Shown piece by piece: positions 1-12,210 of a DNA stretch of 64,000 bases. The stretch lies in assembly GCA_963693315.1 (NCBI GenBank), contig OY856186.1, positions 84,011,496 to 84,075,495 of the forward strand, in the 5' to 3' direction. The position numbers and the translations under genes are program-made. Under the pieces are notes generated by a model. That model did no database searches and had not been told where the DNA came from. It saw only the letters and a list, made by a program, of their open reading frames with translations. Numbering within the stretch: position 1 is the first letter of the stretch; every line of letters begins with the position of its first letter. Origin of the DNA: Diogma glabrata (lineage: Eukaryota; Arthropoda; Insecta; Diptera; Cylindrotomidae).

Positions 1-1304
1 ACAAGTTAAAAATATAAGTTTTCTTTTACAATCAAGAAAATTTTAATTTAGTTTTTATTGTATAGATATAGTTTATGATAAGTAATAATTAAAAAAACCA
101 ATTTGAGCATGAAGTTCTTAAAGAAAAATACAAACATAAAACTTTCCCCTTTTTGACAAACATGAAAAGCAAATAAAATCGCCTAAATCACTCAATAAAC
201 ATAAAATTATAAATAAAGTAAAACACATAAATTTCACTTTTTTCCACGCATTAATTCATCAAAGGAATTCCTACACCATTTTCATAACCAAACTCTTTAT
301 TCCTCCCCATTGATTCTATTTCCGTCAATAGCAAATAAAAAATGCTAACAGCTTGCCGTCATTAGTATGCCACTAAGTACATAAAACAAAAACAAACAAT
401 ATGAGAGGAAAAAAAATCAATTTACTTCTTAATCAAAAGAAAAACAAATTTTTTAATTTTTTCTTAAATATTTTCTTATTTGTAAAATAAATATTTCCTT
501 CGTTAAACCAAACATGCACAAAGAGAATAATATCTCTATCCTGGAGGATAAGGGAAAGCATTTTCGTAGCACAAAAAAAACAAAAACAAAGATAATCGAT
601 TTAGGAAAATAATAAATGAAAAACAAAATATTTTCTTTTTTCGTCAATATGTATTAAGGAGTAATCAAATTGACGACAAAATTTTTATTTGTGAAATATG
701 AGGGGGGAGCTATTGCTCCACACAAATTTAAATCGAGATAGATTTGAAAGAAATTGTTTTTATTTCTTTTTAATCTTATTTATTTTACGATGGTAAGATG
801 GCTTGTGGTCTTATATGCGGATATAAAACAAAAGTAATTGGTTATTTTGAGAATTAAAGAATATAGGTAGAACGTATGAACGAATGATGGAGGAAAAGTT
901 AATATTGAGATTTTTGTTTATACTGAAAACTCAATGTAGCCAATGTGTTAATTGATCTGATATCTTTTGAGATACAGTGTACACGGCTCTTGAATAGGTT
1001 CATCTACAATCTATAGTACAAACACCATGCATATTTTGCTAAGTCATTAAGGGATTTAAACAACAACCAAAGCTTTACTGTTTAACTGTTATAACGATAA
1101 CAAAAATATAGGTTTGCCCTTAGGTTTGCCAACAGTTATAGAATTACTGCTAAAGTTTTTTCTTAGTTATTGTTTTTTCTGAGGTTAAGAATATTTATTA
1201 CAAAAGAAGTGAAAGAAATATAACACCACCCAACTATACTTGGGCAAATTGAGTATGCAAAGTTATTTCGTATAGTTTATGGGTCACTGAAACCGATTTT
1301 ACCC
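1..1304. other. AT-rich sequence, no feature seen
   Basis: No recognisable protein, RNA gene or organised repeat. The longest open frame (453-647, minus) is low-complexity Phe/Ile/Lys and resembles nothing known to me. Confidence 0.6.
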
Positions 1305-2650
1305 TATGCAAAAACTCGCTTCTCTGAATTTCAAAGAGCGTATGTTAACGCATTAACGTTACCTATTTTGCAACGTTCTAACGATATTTTTGTCGACGAA
1401 AAAATATGAAAAAACATGCTATAAGGAAGCTCTGTATATCTATGTATTAAAAACTAGTCAAAATTATACGATTGCTACATAAATCTGGCAATAAATCGAA
1501 AAAGCTCAAGCATTCGGTGTTTTTCTTCCCTTACCTATTTTGCAACTTTTAACCAATATTTTTATGTATGTAACAAACAATTTGAAGAAACATGCTGTAA
1601 AGAAGCTTTGGATATCTATGTAATCAAAACTAGCCAAAATAACACTATTGGAACATAAATCTGGCCATACGTCGAAAAAGCTCAAGCATTCGGCATTTTT
1701 ATTACCTAACATATTTTTTTTTTCAACTTTTTATCGATATTTTTATCTAACAACTAGTTTGAAAAAAACATGCTGGAAGTTTGTTGTGGATATCTATGTA
1801 AACAAAACTAGTCAAAATAACACGATTGCTACATAAATCTGGCCATAAATCGAAAAAGCTCAAGCATTCGGCATTTTTCTTACCTCATCTATTTTGCAAC
1901 TTTCTACCAATATTTTTATCTAACAAACAATTTGAATTAACATGCTGTAAGGAAGCTCTGGATATCAATGTAATTGAAACTAGTCAAAATTTGACGATTA
2001 CTACATAAATCTGGCCATAAATCGAACAAGCTCAAGCATTCGGCATTTTTCTCACTTTATCTATTTTGCATATTTTTATCGATATTTTTGGCCACCAAAA
2101 AATTTGAACAGACATGCTGGCAGAAAGTTTTGGATATCTATATAATCAAAACTAGTTATACTTACACGATTGCTACAAACATCTGACCATAAATAGAAAA
2201 AGCTCAAGCATTTGGCATATATCTTACCTTATCTATTTTGCAACTTTCTAAAGATATTTTTGTCCAACTAAACATATAAAGAAACATGCTGGAAGGAAGA
2301 TCTGGATGTCTTTGTAATCAAATCTAGTCAAAATTACATGATTGCTACATAAATATGGCCATAAATCGAAAGAGCTCAACCATTTGGCATTTTTTTTACC
2401 TTACCTGTTTTGCAACTTTTAACCAATATTTTTATCAAACAAGCAGTTTGAAGAAACATGTTGCAAAGAAGGTCTGGATATCTTTGTAAACAAAACTAGA
2501 GAAAATAACACTATTGTTACATAAATCTGGCCATAAATCGAAAAATCTCAAACATTCGGCATTTTTCGTACCTTACCTATTTTGTAACTTTTTACCAATA
2601 TTTTTATCTAACAACTAGTTTGAAAAAATATGCTGGAAGTAACCCTTGGA
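1305..2650 (+). repeat. Tandem satellite-like array, about 174-bp monomer, 7-8 copies
   Basis: The anchor AAATCTGGCC (with small changes) recurs at 1481, 1657, 1835, 2007, 2177, 2351 and 2523, so the period is 170-178 bp. Each unit also carries variants of AAAACTAGTCAAAAT, CTCAAGCATTCGGCATTTTT, CCTATTTTGCAACTTT and a CATGCTGGAAGGAAGCTCTGG-like block. Monomers differ by roughly 10-20 percent by eye. The short frames in the array are repeats of the monomer and not genes. Related single units lie at 6.65 kb and 13.3-13.7 kb. Confidence 0.9.
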
Positions 2651-3128
2651 TATTTATTAGACCTCTGCACGAACATATTCGTTTGAAAGTCAAAATACTC
2701 TTTCTGTAAAGTGTCAAAACATCATTGTCTTGTTTTAATTAAATGTTTGACAGTACATAACACCAAAACTTTGACCAAAAACATCCACAACAAAAACTTA
2801 TACCTGTAAAACGTGTGCATGAATATAACATTGCACACTTTATAAAGCAAAGAACAAAACTATTCTATGATAGCAGATGAAAAGTCTGTTTTCAAGCAAG
2901 CTTAATCCCCAGTAAAAATGGTTTTTTTCTCTAGTGTAAAGTCATTTTTGTTAAATAATAAACTGTAGTTATTATGGTATTTTCATATAATTTCATAAAG
3001 TTTTTAAAACAAAGCAACCATGAAAAAATAGAATATGAATTTTGAATGTTATGTTGTCGATTTCTAATTTAATAATATCTAATAAATATCGTTTGTATAT
3101 TTACTATCATAGAAAAAATTGTATTTCT
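2651..3128. other. AT-rich sequence, no feature seen
   Basis: No coding or structural signal beyond base composition. Confidence 0.5.
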
Positions 3129-3240
3129 TACGCGATATAAAAACATTTTACGCTCGTAAAATTTCCCCACTCGGGGAACAAGTTTTCACTCGCGAAAAAG
3201 CAGCGTTTTTATCTCTTGTTGCAAAATGTACTATTTTATT
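3129..3240. repeat. Cluster of consecutive short hairpins
   Basis: Three hairpins follow each other: ATTTTAC/GTAAAAT around GCTC, TTCCCC/GGGGAA around ACTC, and TTTTC/GAAAA around ACTCGC. They are bracketed by a weaker outer pair (GATATAAAAAC and GTTTTTATCTC). It is probably a small foldback element. Confidence 0.6.
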
Positions 3241-3955
3241 GTGCGTCAACAAAACCTTTGAAAAAAAATTAAGATTTTAAAAATGTATCTCAAAATAAAA
3301 AATAAAAAATTCAATTCAACAATTTTTCCAAAAGTAAAAATTACCAAAGGCTCTGTTCTTTAATTAAAATAAAAAAATAAACCGCAATCAAAAAAAATTT
3401 CCTCATAAAATAAAACTCTAATCTTTAAAACAACGATGGTATGAGTTGGTGGTAGTTGCTGTAGTTTAACAGTGGTTGAACTGATCCTACTTCACAAACA
3501 AATATTAACAAATTTAAAAAAAATTCACAATTTTAAAATAAAATACAAAAATTTTTTTAAAAACTATTCAAATCTCAAAAAAATCTCCAAAGTTTCAAAA
3601 AATATTCCAAGAATTAAATTTCAAAAACTAACAAAAAATTACTAAAATCTGATAACAAAAATCTAAAGTCTAAAAATAAAAAAAAATGCTTATTTTCCAA
3701 AAAATAACAAAAGTTTTCAATATTGCTTAAGAAATTTTAAAACTTTACCAAAAACTTAAAACTTTACCAAACGTTATTTAAAATTTAAAACTTACACAAA
3801 CTTAAAAGTTGTAAAAAATTAAAAGTTAGATAAAATTTAAGAACTACTAAGCTTCAATTTAAAAAAAATATTATAATTATTACTAATATTACAAATGTTA
3901 TTTAACTTAAACAATTTAGAGAAAAATGTTCCACAATCAAAACATCCCAAAAAAT
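3241..3955. other. A-rich low-complexity DNA
   Basis: Strongly A-biased top strand with many short AAAATTT-type runs. No gene seen. Confidence 0.6.
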
Positions 3956-4121
<166 letters not shown>

Positions 4122-4507
4122 ATAATATTTATTTATAGAATATAAAAACCATTAAAATTATTCGAACTTATAAATATATAAAAATTAATTAAAATTTTCT
4201 AAAAAATTTAAAAATGTTCACAAAAAATATTTATAAACCAAAAAAAAATTTTTCAAAAAAATTAATTCCAAAAACATTCCAACATATTCACAATTAACAA
4301 TCAAAAAAATTTCAAAAAAAATAAAAATAATAATAATTAAGAATAAAAAATTTACAAAGCACAAAAAATTTATAAACGTAATTATGTTAAAAATATTTAA
4401 CCATTAAAAATTTACAGGAATTACAAAATTTTCTTAAAAAACTACAACTCAAATTTTCTCAAAAACTACAACTTAAACTAAAACAAATTTACTCTAATGA
4501 CAATATT

Positions 4508-4736
4508 AACAAAATTCCTAAAAATCTTACAAAGACACAAACAATTTTCTCAATTATTCAAAATTTCAAAAAAATTTGAACACTTTAAAAAAACTTCAAA
4601 AAATTCTCAAAATAATAACTTTTGTTATTATTTTGAGAATTTTTTGAAGTTTTTTTAAAGTGTTTAAATTTTTTTCAAATTTTGAATAATTGTGAAAATT
4701 TTTTGTTTCTTTGTAAAATTTTTAGGAATTTTGTGC
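4508..4736. repeat. Snapback palindrome, arms about 110 bp
   Basis: The left arm ends near 4619 and the right arm starts near 4622. They are near-perfect reverse complements with almost no loop; for example AACAAAATTCCTAAAAAT on the left matches ATTTTTAGGAATTTTGTG on the right. It is a snapback MITE or a local inverted duplication. The short frame at 4682-4867 is spurious. Confidence 0.85.
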
Positions 4737-5260
4737 TTAGAAATTTGTTTTTAGGAATCCAAAATTTATCAAAAACTTTTCCAGAAATACAATTAACAAA
4801 AAATATTTCAAAAACGTTTACTAAAAATTTTACTACAAAAGAAAATTCAAAATTAAAATCTACCTAAAATTCTAAAATTCTAAAAAACTTTATGAAAATT
4901 ACAAAAGAATTACCAAAAATTTATAAGTTTCATAAAAACAATTAACAATTAAATCTGAAAAAGAGTATGACTTTTTCTTAAAAACTAAATTGAAAACAAA
5001 TTTAAACAAAAATTAAGAAAAACAAAAACTTACACAAAAATACTAAAAACACAAAACCAAACACAATTAATTCTAAACTATAAAATTAAAAAAATACAGA
5101 AATTCAAATTTAATTCTAAATTATATATCGAAGATTCCAAAATATAGAAAATGTTTCCGAAATTCCAAAAAAAAATCAAAATTACTAAACTTTCAAGAAA
5201 TATAACAAAAATTCAAAATTCTATAAAAGTCACATAATACAATTAGTTCTAAAAATTCTT
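4737..5260. other. A-rich low-complexity DNA
   Basis: Continues the A-biased composition of 3.2-3.9 kb. No gene seen. Confidence 0.55.
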
Positions 5261-5794
5261 AAAAACATGTAAGGGCCTTACAACACACACATGGTGGGAT
5301 GATACTGGTAAAAATCCACAATGACCAACAAGATCCATTTCCTGTTGTTCTGCTACCGCTGACTTCCACGCGGAAGTCTATACTTTACTCTAACTGGAGT
5401 CCGCGGGATCGCAAGACCCTTTGAACTTTAGCCTTAAGGGCTAATGCTCACTTCTGCGGTATTCACTAACACAAATAACTATTTAAAAATTTAAACACTC
5501 ACTAAAACCGAATCAAAAAAATTCTTGTCTCTAGCACAACTCTGTTTGGATCCAAAGACCCAAACATTGTCGCTTTTGAGCCCTACTTCGGGCGCCATTT
5601 TGTAGTGAGAAGTTTGTCTGGTGGTTCGTAAAGGTTCACCTGTTGGTTGTGCACGCGAAATGCACCCTGCCGCTAACTCAATCTGCACGGGGGTTCTGTT
5701 GACCAAACCTCACAACAAGAAATTTATAATAATAACATGGCGTTCCTATAAACACCACGTCAGGATCTCCAGACGGGATACCAGCCGTATCACA
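5261..5794 (-). mobile_element. LTR-retrotransposon remnant: LTR, primer-binding site and leader
   Basis: This block is clearly richer in GC than its surroundings. On the minus strand a candidate short LTR runs 5794 to 5601, starting TGTGATACGG and ending CACTACA, so it has TG...CA ends. Three bases on is TGGCGCCCGAA (5597-5587), an exact 11-base match to the complement of the 3' end of tRNA-Lys(UUU), followed by an AGGG typical of such sites. About 320 bp of leader-like sequence follows down to 5261. No gag frame and no second LTR are visible, so this is a 5' fragment. Short frames on both strands here are not recognisable proteins. The LTR start is an inference from the terminal dinucleotides. 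Confidence 0.65.
5587..5597 (-). promoter_or_regulatory. Primer-binding site complementary to tRNA-Lys
   Basis: TGGCGCCCGAA on the minus strand, three bases after the LTR end. The tRNA-Lys(UUU) 3' end is known to prime several retroelements and retroviruses. Confidence 0.65.
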
Positions 5795-5829
5795 ACTTTT
5801 CCTATTGTATCTACTGTTTGCAGTTGATT

Positions 5830-6640
5830 TTAGTTGCTTATGAAAAAAAAACAACAAAATCTTACTCTTCCTACCAGAATGTCTCCTTACTCTGACACTC
5901 CTTATTGTAGCCTGCCTTTTTTCGTTTTCCGGTTATTTTTTTCTTCCATACTAAAACTTCCAACTCCATATCCAAACAATATAAACAATATAACTGGTTC
6001 TTTATTTTGGTTCACTTTATTCTGTTTTTATTTAAATCCTCTATACATATATTGCATAACATTTCTTTCGTTTCTTTTCTTTTAGCACAGCTAAATTTCA
6101 TAGTTAAGAAACATAATGTTTTCTGGTAACGTTCGTAAAGATACATAAAAATCACTGCCTTTATTATTAAATAACTTATTATGTTGCTTGAACCTAACCT
6201 TATAGGTTGGAACTTAAATCAAATCGTCTTTACGTCAACACCATTAACCCACCACTTTTTCACACCTTTATCCCAAAATCTCCACTTTTTGACACGAAAA
6301 ACAAGAACTAACTAATTTACTGATTTTTTAGACAAAAAAACTAACATCCAAAAGCCAAAAATGAAAATTCACCGGTCAGCATAAATTTTCTTTCACATTT
6401 TAATTGTTTACTTAACAATTTTTTCTGCATGATTCTTTTTATATTTTTATATAAGTAGGTGAAAAAAAAAATTCACCGGAGAATTTACGGGTCAGATGTA
6501 TGTTTTCAGAATGTTTGAAAAACTTGTGTAAAGTGAGTTGAAAATTGGTTTGAAAATATTTTTCTATTTTAGAATAAGCCTACAGTATGTTACTATAGGA
6601 TGGAAAATGAGAGTACATCTGATAAAGTATCTTGCCCATT
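5830..6640. other. AT-rich sequence, no gene seen
   Basis: Two direct copies of AATTCACCGG with a nearby GGTCAG (about 6366 and 6471) are the only repeated feature noticed. The open frame at 5834-6085 is hydrophobic low-complexity and not recognised. Confidence 0.5.
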
Positions 6641-6644
6641 ACAA

Positions 6645-7090
6645 CCTATTTTCCAACTCGCTACCGATATTTTTGTTCAAAAACGAATTTGAAGAAACGT
6701 AATGGATGGAAGCTCTGGATATCCATGAAATCAAAAATAGTCAAAATTTCATGATTGCTGCATAAATCAGGGCAAATAATGAAAAAACTCAAGCATATGG
6801 CATATATCTTACCTAGCCTTTTCCCCAACTTTTTACCGATATTTCTGTCTGACAAAAACAGAGAGTGTGCTTAAGACCGCCCGGCAGAAGTGAAAACTTC
6901 ATTGGCAATCGCAGTCAATTCATATCGTATTAGTAGTATTTGGATCGTATTAGTAGAATAAATGAGAAACAAGTCAGAACGATAAACGCTAACTACACAC
7001 ACTAACCTCACAATGTAAACCAAATAATTGTCAAAATAGCACTCATTTGTCAATAGCAGGGACTAAAGTACGCGTGGTTGTCACACCCAT
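6645..7090 (+). mobile_element. Helitron/DINE-like element with a stray satellite monomer (candidate)
   Basis: 6650-6860 holds about 1.2 monomers of the 174-bp satellite of 1.3-2.65 kb, in the same orientation. The block ends near 7052-7086 with AGTACGCGTGGTTGTCACAC, closely related to the end of the copy at 14.1 kb, where GTGAGGTTCTCAC forms a hairpin. A unit with internal tandem monomers and a conserved 3' hairpin resembles insect DINE-1/Helentron elements. That assignment is inference. Confidence 0.45.
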
Positions 7091-9024
7091 AGATCAACAA
7101 GTTTAAATTTTACAAATTTTCCTGCGGAAGCCTAAGCAAATTCATTGGTATTTATGCACATTGTTGCCGTTTGCAAATCACTATCGGCTAAGTGCCACCA
7201 TTTTTAATTATTTTATTTATCATGGTTGCCATCCATGTTTAATCATACATAAGCTATGCTTCTTTGTATATAATTTATGCGATTTCCGTCTCGTAATTGT
7301 ATGCTTTAAATCGATATAATCGATTTTATCAAGTATCAAGTTACAAGTATTAAGTTACTTCACTTAATTTTAGAAACATGTATTACACACAATTCCAAAC
7401 CGACAACATATTTAGTGAAGATGATAAAATTCCAATACATATAATTTTGATATACAAATGTAATTGTTTCAGGTTATACTACCCAAGTAACAATTTCAGT
7501 TTTATATAAGCTCTCACAGTGCTCTAGAGCTAAACTATAGAGCTGATAGCTTTATATTTTGCTGAAGTAGCGCTGCCACAGCTCTAACAGAGCTGTTATG
7601 ATGCAAAATTTGCTACTTTTACAGCTTATTTCTCCTTCAGATAACTCTAAACAAGTGGTTCAATAATATATAATAGAGCTATTTTGGCTATATAACAGCT
7701 GTGTGTTAGAGTTTTTATGAGTTACTATCAGGATTAACTTTGACGTTTTCTTTTGAAAACAAATACAAATAGTTTCTTTTAATAAAATTTTTTAATTACA
7801 AAACTAATACATATTCGACATGGTTTCAAAATATGTTGGTGTTAAGTTTTCTCTCAACTTTTATATATTATATGTCGCGGAAATAAATTAAATAATATTT
7901 TAAATAAATAATATAATTATGTTGTTTTGAATATGTATGGGAATTTTAGGTGCCAATTAGTTTTTATGGTAAAACCTGATAATATAAGACCAACATTTTA
8001 ATGCGCCCTTAGTAAATGTTGTATAATTTCTGGAAAATAAAATAATTGTTATACAATTATGAATTTTTTGTAGCATTTTTGACAGTTTCAGGTTATGTCA
8101 AATGAATTTATTTTGCGAAATTTATTTTTAAATTTTAAAACTTATTCTAAGTTATAAATGGTCGTCAACAAAAATCCAGTTATCGTAATACGTGATAAAT
8201 TCAAAATACGTAGTTAACAAAAATGGTTATTAAAACATTTTTGGTCATTATGGCGATACATTTTCCACTCCATCTTTATAAAAACGAAGATGATGACAAG
8301 TTACACCAATACAGAGCTTTATGATACATATTAATCCTTTATAACGCTACTTGTAATAGAATATTTAAATATAGAGCTACCTCAATCATGCAACTTCTTT
8401 ATAAAGCTATTTGCTTTGTAACAAAATAAGTTGATTATATACTAACGCTTTTATGTAAGAAAACATAGATAAAGAGATGCTTGCTCTCTCTATTTATATT
8501 AAAATGTCATGTCATGCGAAATGTTGCTGCGAGTTTTAGTAAAGATTCATATACTTGCAAAAACTCTAAATTAACGTAAAAAAAAACAACGAGCTCTTTT
8601 GTTGCATTTTTTAATTATAAACAAACTGTATGTAAACATACGTTGACACTTTATTAGAGTTAGATTTATTAATGCTAATAGCTTTAATAAAGCTTTATAA
8701 TAGCTTGTTTTCTGTTGCAAAGGTGAAATAGAGCTTATAGATCTATAACCAGTGGTGCTGTACTACTTTGATTTTTTTATTTATTTATTTATTTATTTAT
8801 TCAATTGATCAACAAAATATGATTTAACTGACCTACATTTTAAGCTTTAAACATTTTGGAAATCCTAAAAATATTTATAATAAAAATAAAAACAAATTAA
8901 AATTTAATTTAACCGACCTCCTATACATATTAAAATTTAAATAATTTGCTAACATCTAATTAAAATTTAATAATAAAAATTAAAACTAAATAAAATTTAA
9001 TTTAATTGACCTACTTATAAAATT

Positions 9025-9790
9025 TTATGTTTTAAATAATTTAGTAATTTTATTTTTAAATTCATTTCTACCGATGTTGAAATCGAAAGCGCTGTAGAAC
9101 ATGTTAACCCTGTTTATAGCCAAATCCAGAGGATTATTTTTACCATAATTCGTTCTATGAAATCGTGGTTGTAATAAAGCACGGTCACGAATGTTTAAAT
9201 TTTTAGCAAGGATATCAAGCATAGACAACAGAATCGGTGAGTCAGTATGTCCACTTAACAAATCAAAAATAAAACAAGCAGAGCTAATTGAACGCCTTTG
9301 TTCAAGTGTTAGAATATCAAGCTGAACACAACGTTCTAAATATGGGATATACTCCTGATTATTAAGCCAATAACGACATATTCGGCGACTAAATTTCCGT
9401 TGAATGCGTTCAATACGATTAACTCGAACAACATAAGGTGGGTTCCAAATTATAGATAAATATTCTAATTGTGATCGAACTAATGAAAAAAACAATGTTT
9501 TAAACGTAGAAGCATTTCGGAAATCCTTACATGTTCTAAACATAAATCCAAGCATAGCATTGGCTTTATTTATTATTGTTTCAGTATGTTGAATAAAATT
9601 TAGGCTACAATCAAGGTGAATGCCAAGATCCTTATGAACATTCACTTTTTCAATAACAGTACTGTTAAAATTGTACGCGTAGCTTATGGGAATTTTCTTC
9701 CGATAAAAACTCATAACTCGAAATTTCCCAATATTAAGTTCCAATTTGTTTCGTTGACAACTTCAAGTGATCTATTAAATAACAATTGCA
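9025..9790 (-). pseudogene. LINE ORF2, C-terminal part after the reverse-transcriptase palm
   Basis: An open frame of 239 residues at 9025-9744 reads as the region following the catalytic palm of a non-LTR reverse transcriptase. It starts with LELN.GK..VM.F.RKK and then has the KDLGIHLD block, HTETIINKANAMLGFM, an LEYLSIIWNP block and the RIERIQRKF block, as known for jockey/CR1-group elements. The catalytic (F/Y)ADD motif lies upstream in intact relatives and is absent here. Immediately upstream, at about 9790, the sequence jumps to the very beginning of the RT domain. The frame itself is open to its stop, so the deletion is either recent or part of a spreading short form. This LINE family differs from those at 37, 44 and 48 kb. 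Confidence 0.8.
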
Positions 9791-9794
9791 AGGG

Positions 9795-11213
9795 ATAAGC
9801 TAGAGAAAAAGGGTAGGTAGATTATCGGGACCAGAATTATGATTAGATTTAAGGCTACAAAGATATTCACAAATTTGATTAACATCAAGGCTAATGAAAC
9901 CAATGCTAGCACTAGCTTGATCATCATCGGACCCAGATAACGATTCAGACAATTCACACGATTCAGACACTGGTAAAAAGTTTGAAGAGAAAAACGTTGA
10001 AAACATTTCACTTACTACAGAAGAACATTCAGACTCTTGAGATCGGAATTTAATAATCGAGGATAACCAGAAATGCCTCTCCTCGAATTTATGAAAGATC
10101 AGAATTTCATAGGATTCCTGTTTAGTCCTAGTTCAATTTTGCTTACGTATTTACGAAACTTTAATCGTTGCATTATTTTAAAGGCACGCCGAGCATTTCT
10201 AAACGCACAGTAGCTAGATAAATGAAAACAGGTTGTATACTGTTTCCGTAACCGATGCATACGGTTTTTAGCCCGCCGAAGCGCGTTATCCGACCATGGA
10301 TTTGTTTTCGATTGACGCTTTGCACAAATTGGAATGAAATTTTCAATTCCTAGAGCTATTACCTCGTAGAATCTCTTCACTGCAAGATCCAAGTCACAAA
10401 AATCAAACAGCGCTAACCAATCAACATCATCATAAAATAAATTTAAATTAATGTAATCACCTTTATTAAAGTTTAAATACGAACTCTTAACATTACTTAC
10501 AAATTCAATATTACCAAGATCAATTGTTAGAAGAATTGAATTATGATGTTCATCATTTTTAACCAAACATTCATGACATTCCTCCAAATTATACAATGAT
10601 TCAAAGAAGTTCCCGGATACAAAAACTAAATCCAATAACCGACCACGAGAATTAAATAAGCCGTTAATTTGATTCAAATTTAAGGATGCTAGAGAGTCTA
10701 CAAAATGAGACTCAAGAGCAGAGAGATTATTATTAGGTAGAAGGCTATTAGAGTTCATTTGCCAAGATATATACGGTAAGTTGAAATCGCCGAACACCAG
10801 TACTATTGTACTATCGTCAATAGATTCAACAATAGACGTTATGATGTTACAGTGCTCAGAATAAAATATTAAATTAGAACTGGGCGGAATGTAATGAGCT
10901 CCAACCACAAACTTCCTTAAAGGAGTTTTAACTTTAGCCCACACAGCCTCACAGTCCAATGGCGATACAAAATCACTCTTTTTGGAAATAAAGTCAGATT
11001 TTAATGCAATCAGCACACCGCCGCCTCGAGAATATAAACGATCACACCTGAAAACTACGTAGTTGCTAGAAAAAAGTTCCGAATCAAAGACATCAGGAGA
11101 AAGCCATGTTTCATTTAAAACAACAATGTCATAATCATTGTCACTTAAAGCTAAAGAAAATTGAATAGTTTTTGTACGTAAGCCTCTAACATTCTAATAG
11201 TAAATTTTGAGTG
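9795..11213 (-). pseudogene. LINE ORF2, apurinic-like endonuclease and start of reverse transcriptase
   Basis: Endonuclease/exonuclease/phosphatase-type domain of a LINE, which nicks target DNA. In order on the minus strand: NVRGLRTK near 11.2 kb with an in-frame TAG just before it, a NETWLS block with the conserved Glu, GGGVLIA, GDFNLP, LLDLVF, and near the end a degenerate HHNSI in place of the usual DHHPI. A 305-residue open frame covers 10,099-11,016. A Trp-to-stop change at about 10,097 interrupts the linker. The text then resumes with a FSTFFSS block and reaches NSGPDNLP, the motif that opens the RT domain, before the sequence breaks off near 9,800. Roughly the whole palm with its catalytic Asp residues is missing. 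Confidence 0.8.
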
Positions 11214-11288
11214 AAGTTGAATAAGAATTATCAGAAGCATTTGATCCAATAACCCCTACATTTTGATGACCATCGTTTATGTTGTGAT

Positions 11289-12210
11289 TTACTTTAAGCC
11301 CTCTTGAGTCAAGCGTGGGCGTAAAAAACGGTTCCCATATTTTGCACGGTTTGTAAATTCTTTTACCAGAGCACCATCAGGCCATACTTAAGGAGCAAGC
11401 ATTAATTCAAATGTGCTACCAGGAACACCAATTTTAAAAGATACATAGCCACGGTTACCCTCGTCACCTTTAGGTTTCAATTGCGTTAGTACCATATCTT
11501 CAATATCAAATTTACTTTTAATGTAGTTCCTAACATCTTCATAATTAACTTCCTTATGCAACCTAGACACAAACAACCATTTGAGAGGTTGAACTGTCCG
11601 TGGTGACGTATTTAGCACACCGCTGCCGATTATCACTTCAGAAGAGTTTTTATTCCCAGTTTCTACCGAACCAGTAGATAAAGGTTCAGAAGCACCTACA
11701 TTAATACTAGATCCTTTTGATTTGCTTACAATTTTGGATCCAGATTGGATGTTGTTAGAAGCAGGTATATCGTTTGAAGACTTAGAAGCAGGACTATCTT
11801 TAGAAGATTTAATGTTTTTTATTTACCGCCTCCTTCATCTTATTCGTCACAACAGGTAATTCAACCATCACAGATGTTCTTGAATCATTTGAACTTGCCA
11901 CCCCCGAGAACGGCTTGCAATTTGCTCTAAGATTTTCAAGCGCAACATGCAGTTCACCAACCATATCTTTAAGTTCGCCGTTTTCTTTCCTGATACTGTT
12001 CAAATTAGCCTCCAGATTCAAGTGAAATACTCTCGATGACTCTTTCAAAACCATCAACTCATTATAAATCGATGACAGTGTAATTTTAGCCGTATTCTGA
12101 GCGTTTAAAACAAGCGGCTGGACTTGATCAACATCTTCTTTATTCAACAAAATATCCAAGGGTGTAGTTGTGCTACTACTTCTCAACTTGCGAGTTGGTG
12201 AATGTAACAT
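11289..12210 (-). pseudogene. LINE ORF1 (nucleic-acid-binding protein), one frameshift and one stop
   Basis: The N-terminal part (12,210-11,809, 133 residues) starts at Met and contains a heptad-rich coiled-coil-like stretch around residues 45-95. At the T run near 11,815 the frame shifts and continues as a Ser/Lys/Asn-rich linker. It then enters a domain with WLFVSRL and RGYVSFKIGVP motifs (11,636-11,388), as in ORF1 proteins of insect LINEs, which are thought to bind RNA. A TAA at about 11,391 splits the last block, after which WPDGALVKEF follows and the frame ends at 11,289. ORF2 begins about 75 bp downstream. The arrangement coiled coil, linker, RNA-binding-like domain is usual for this group. 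Confidence 0.65.
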
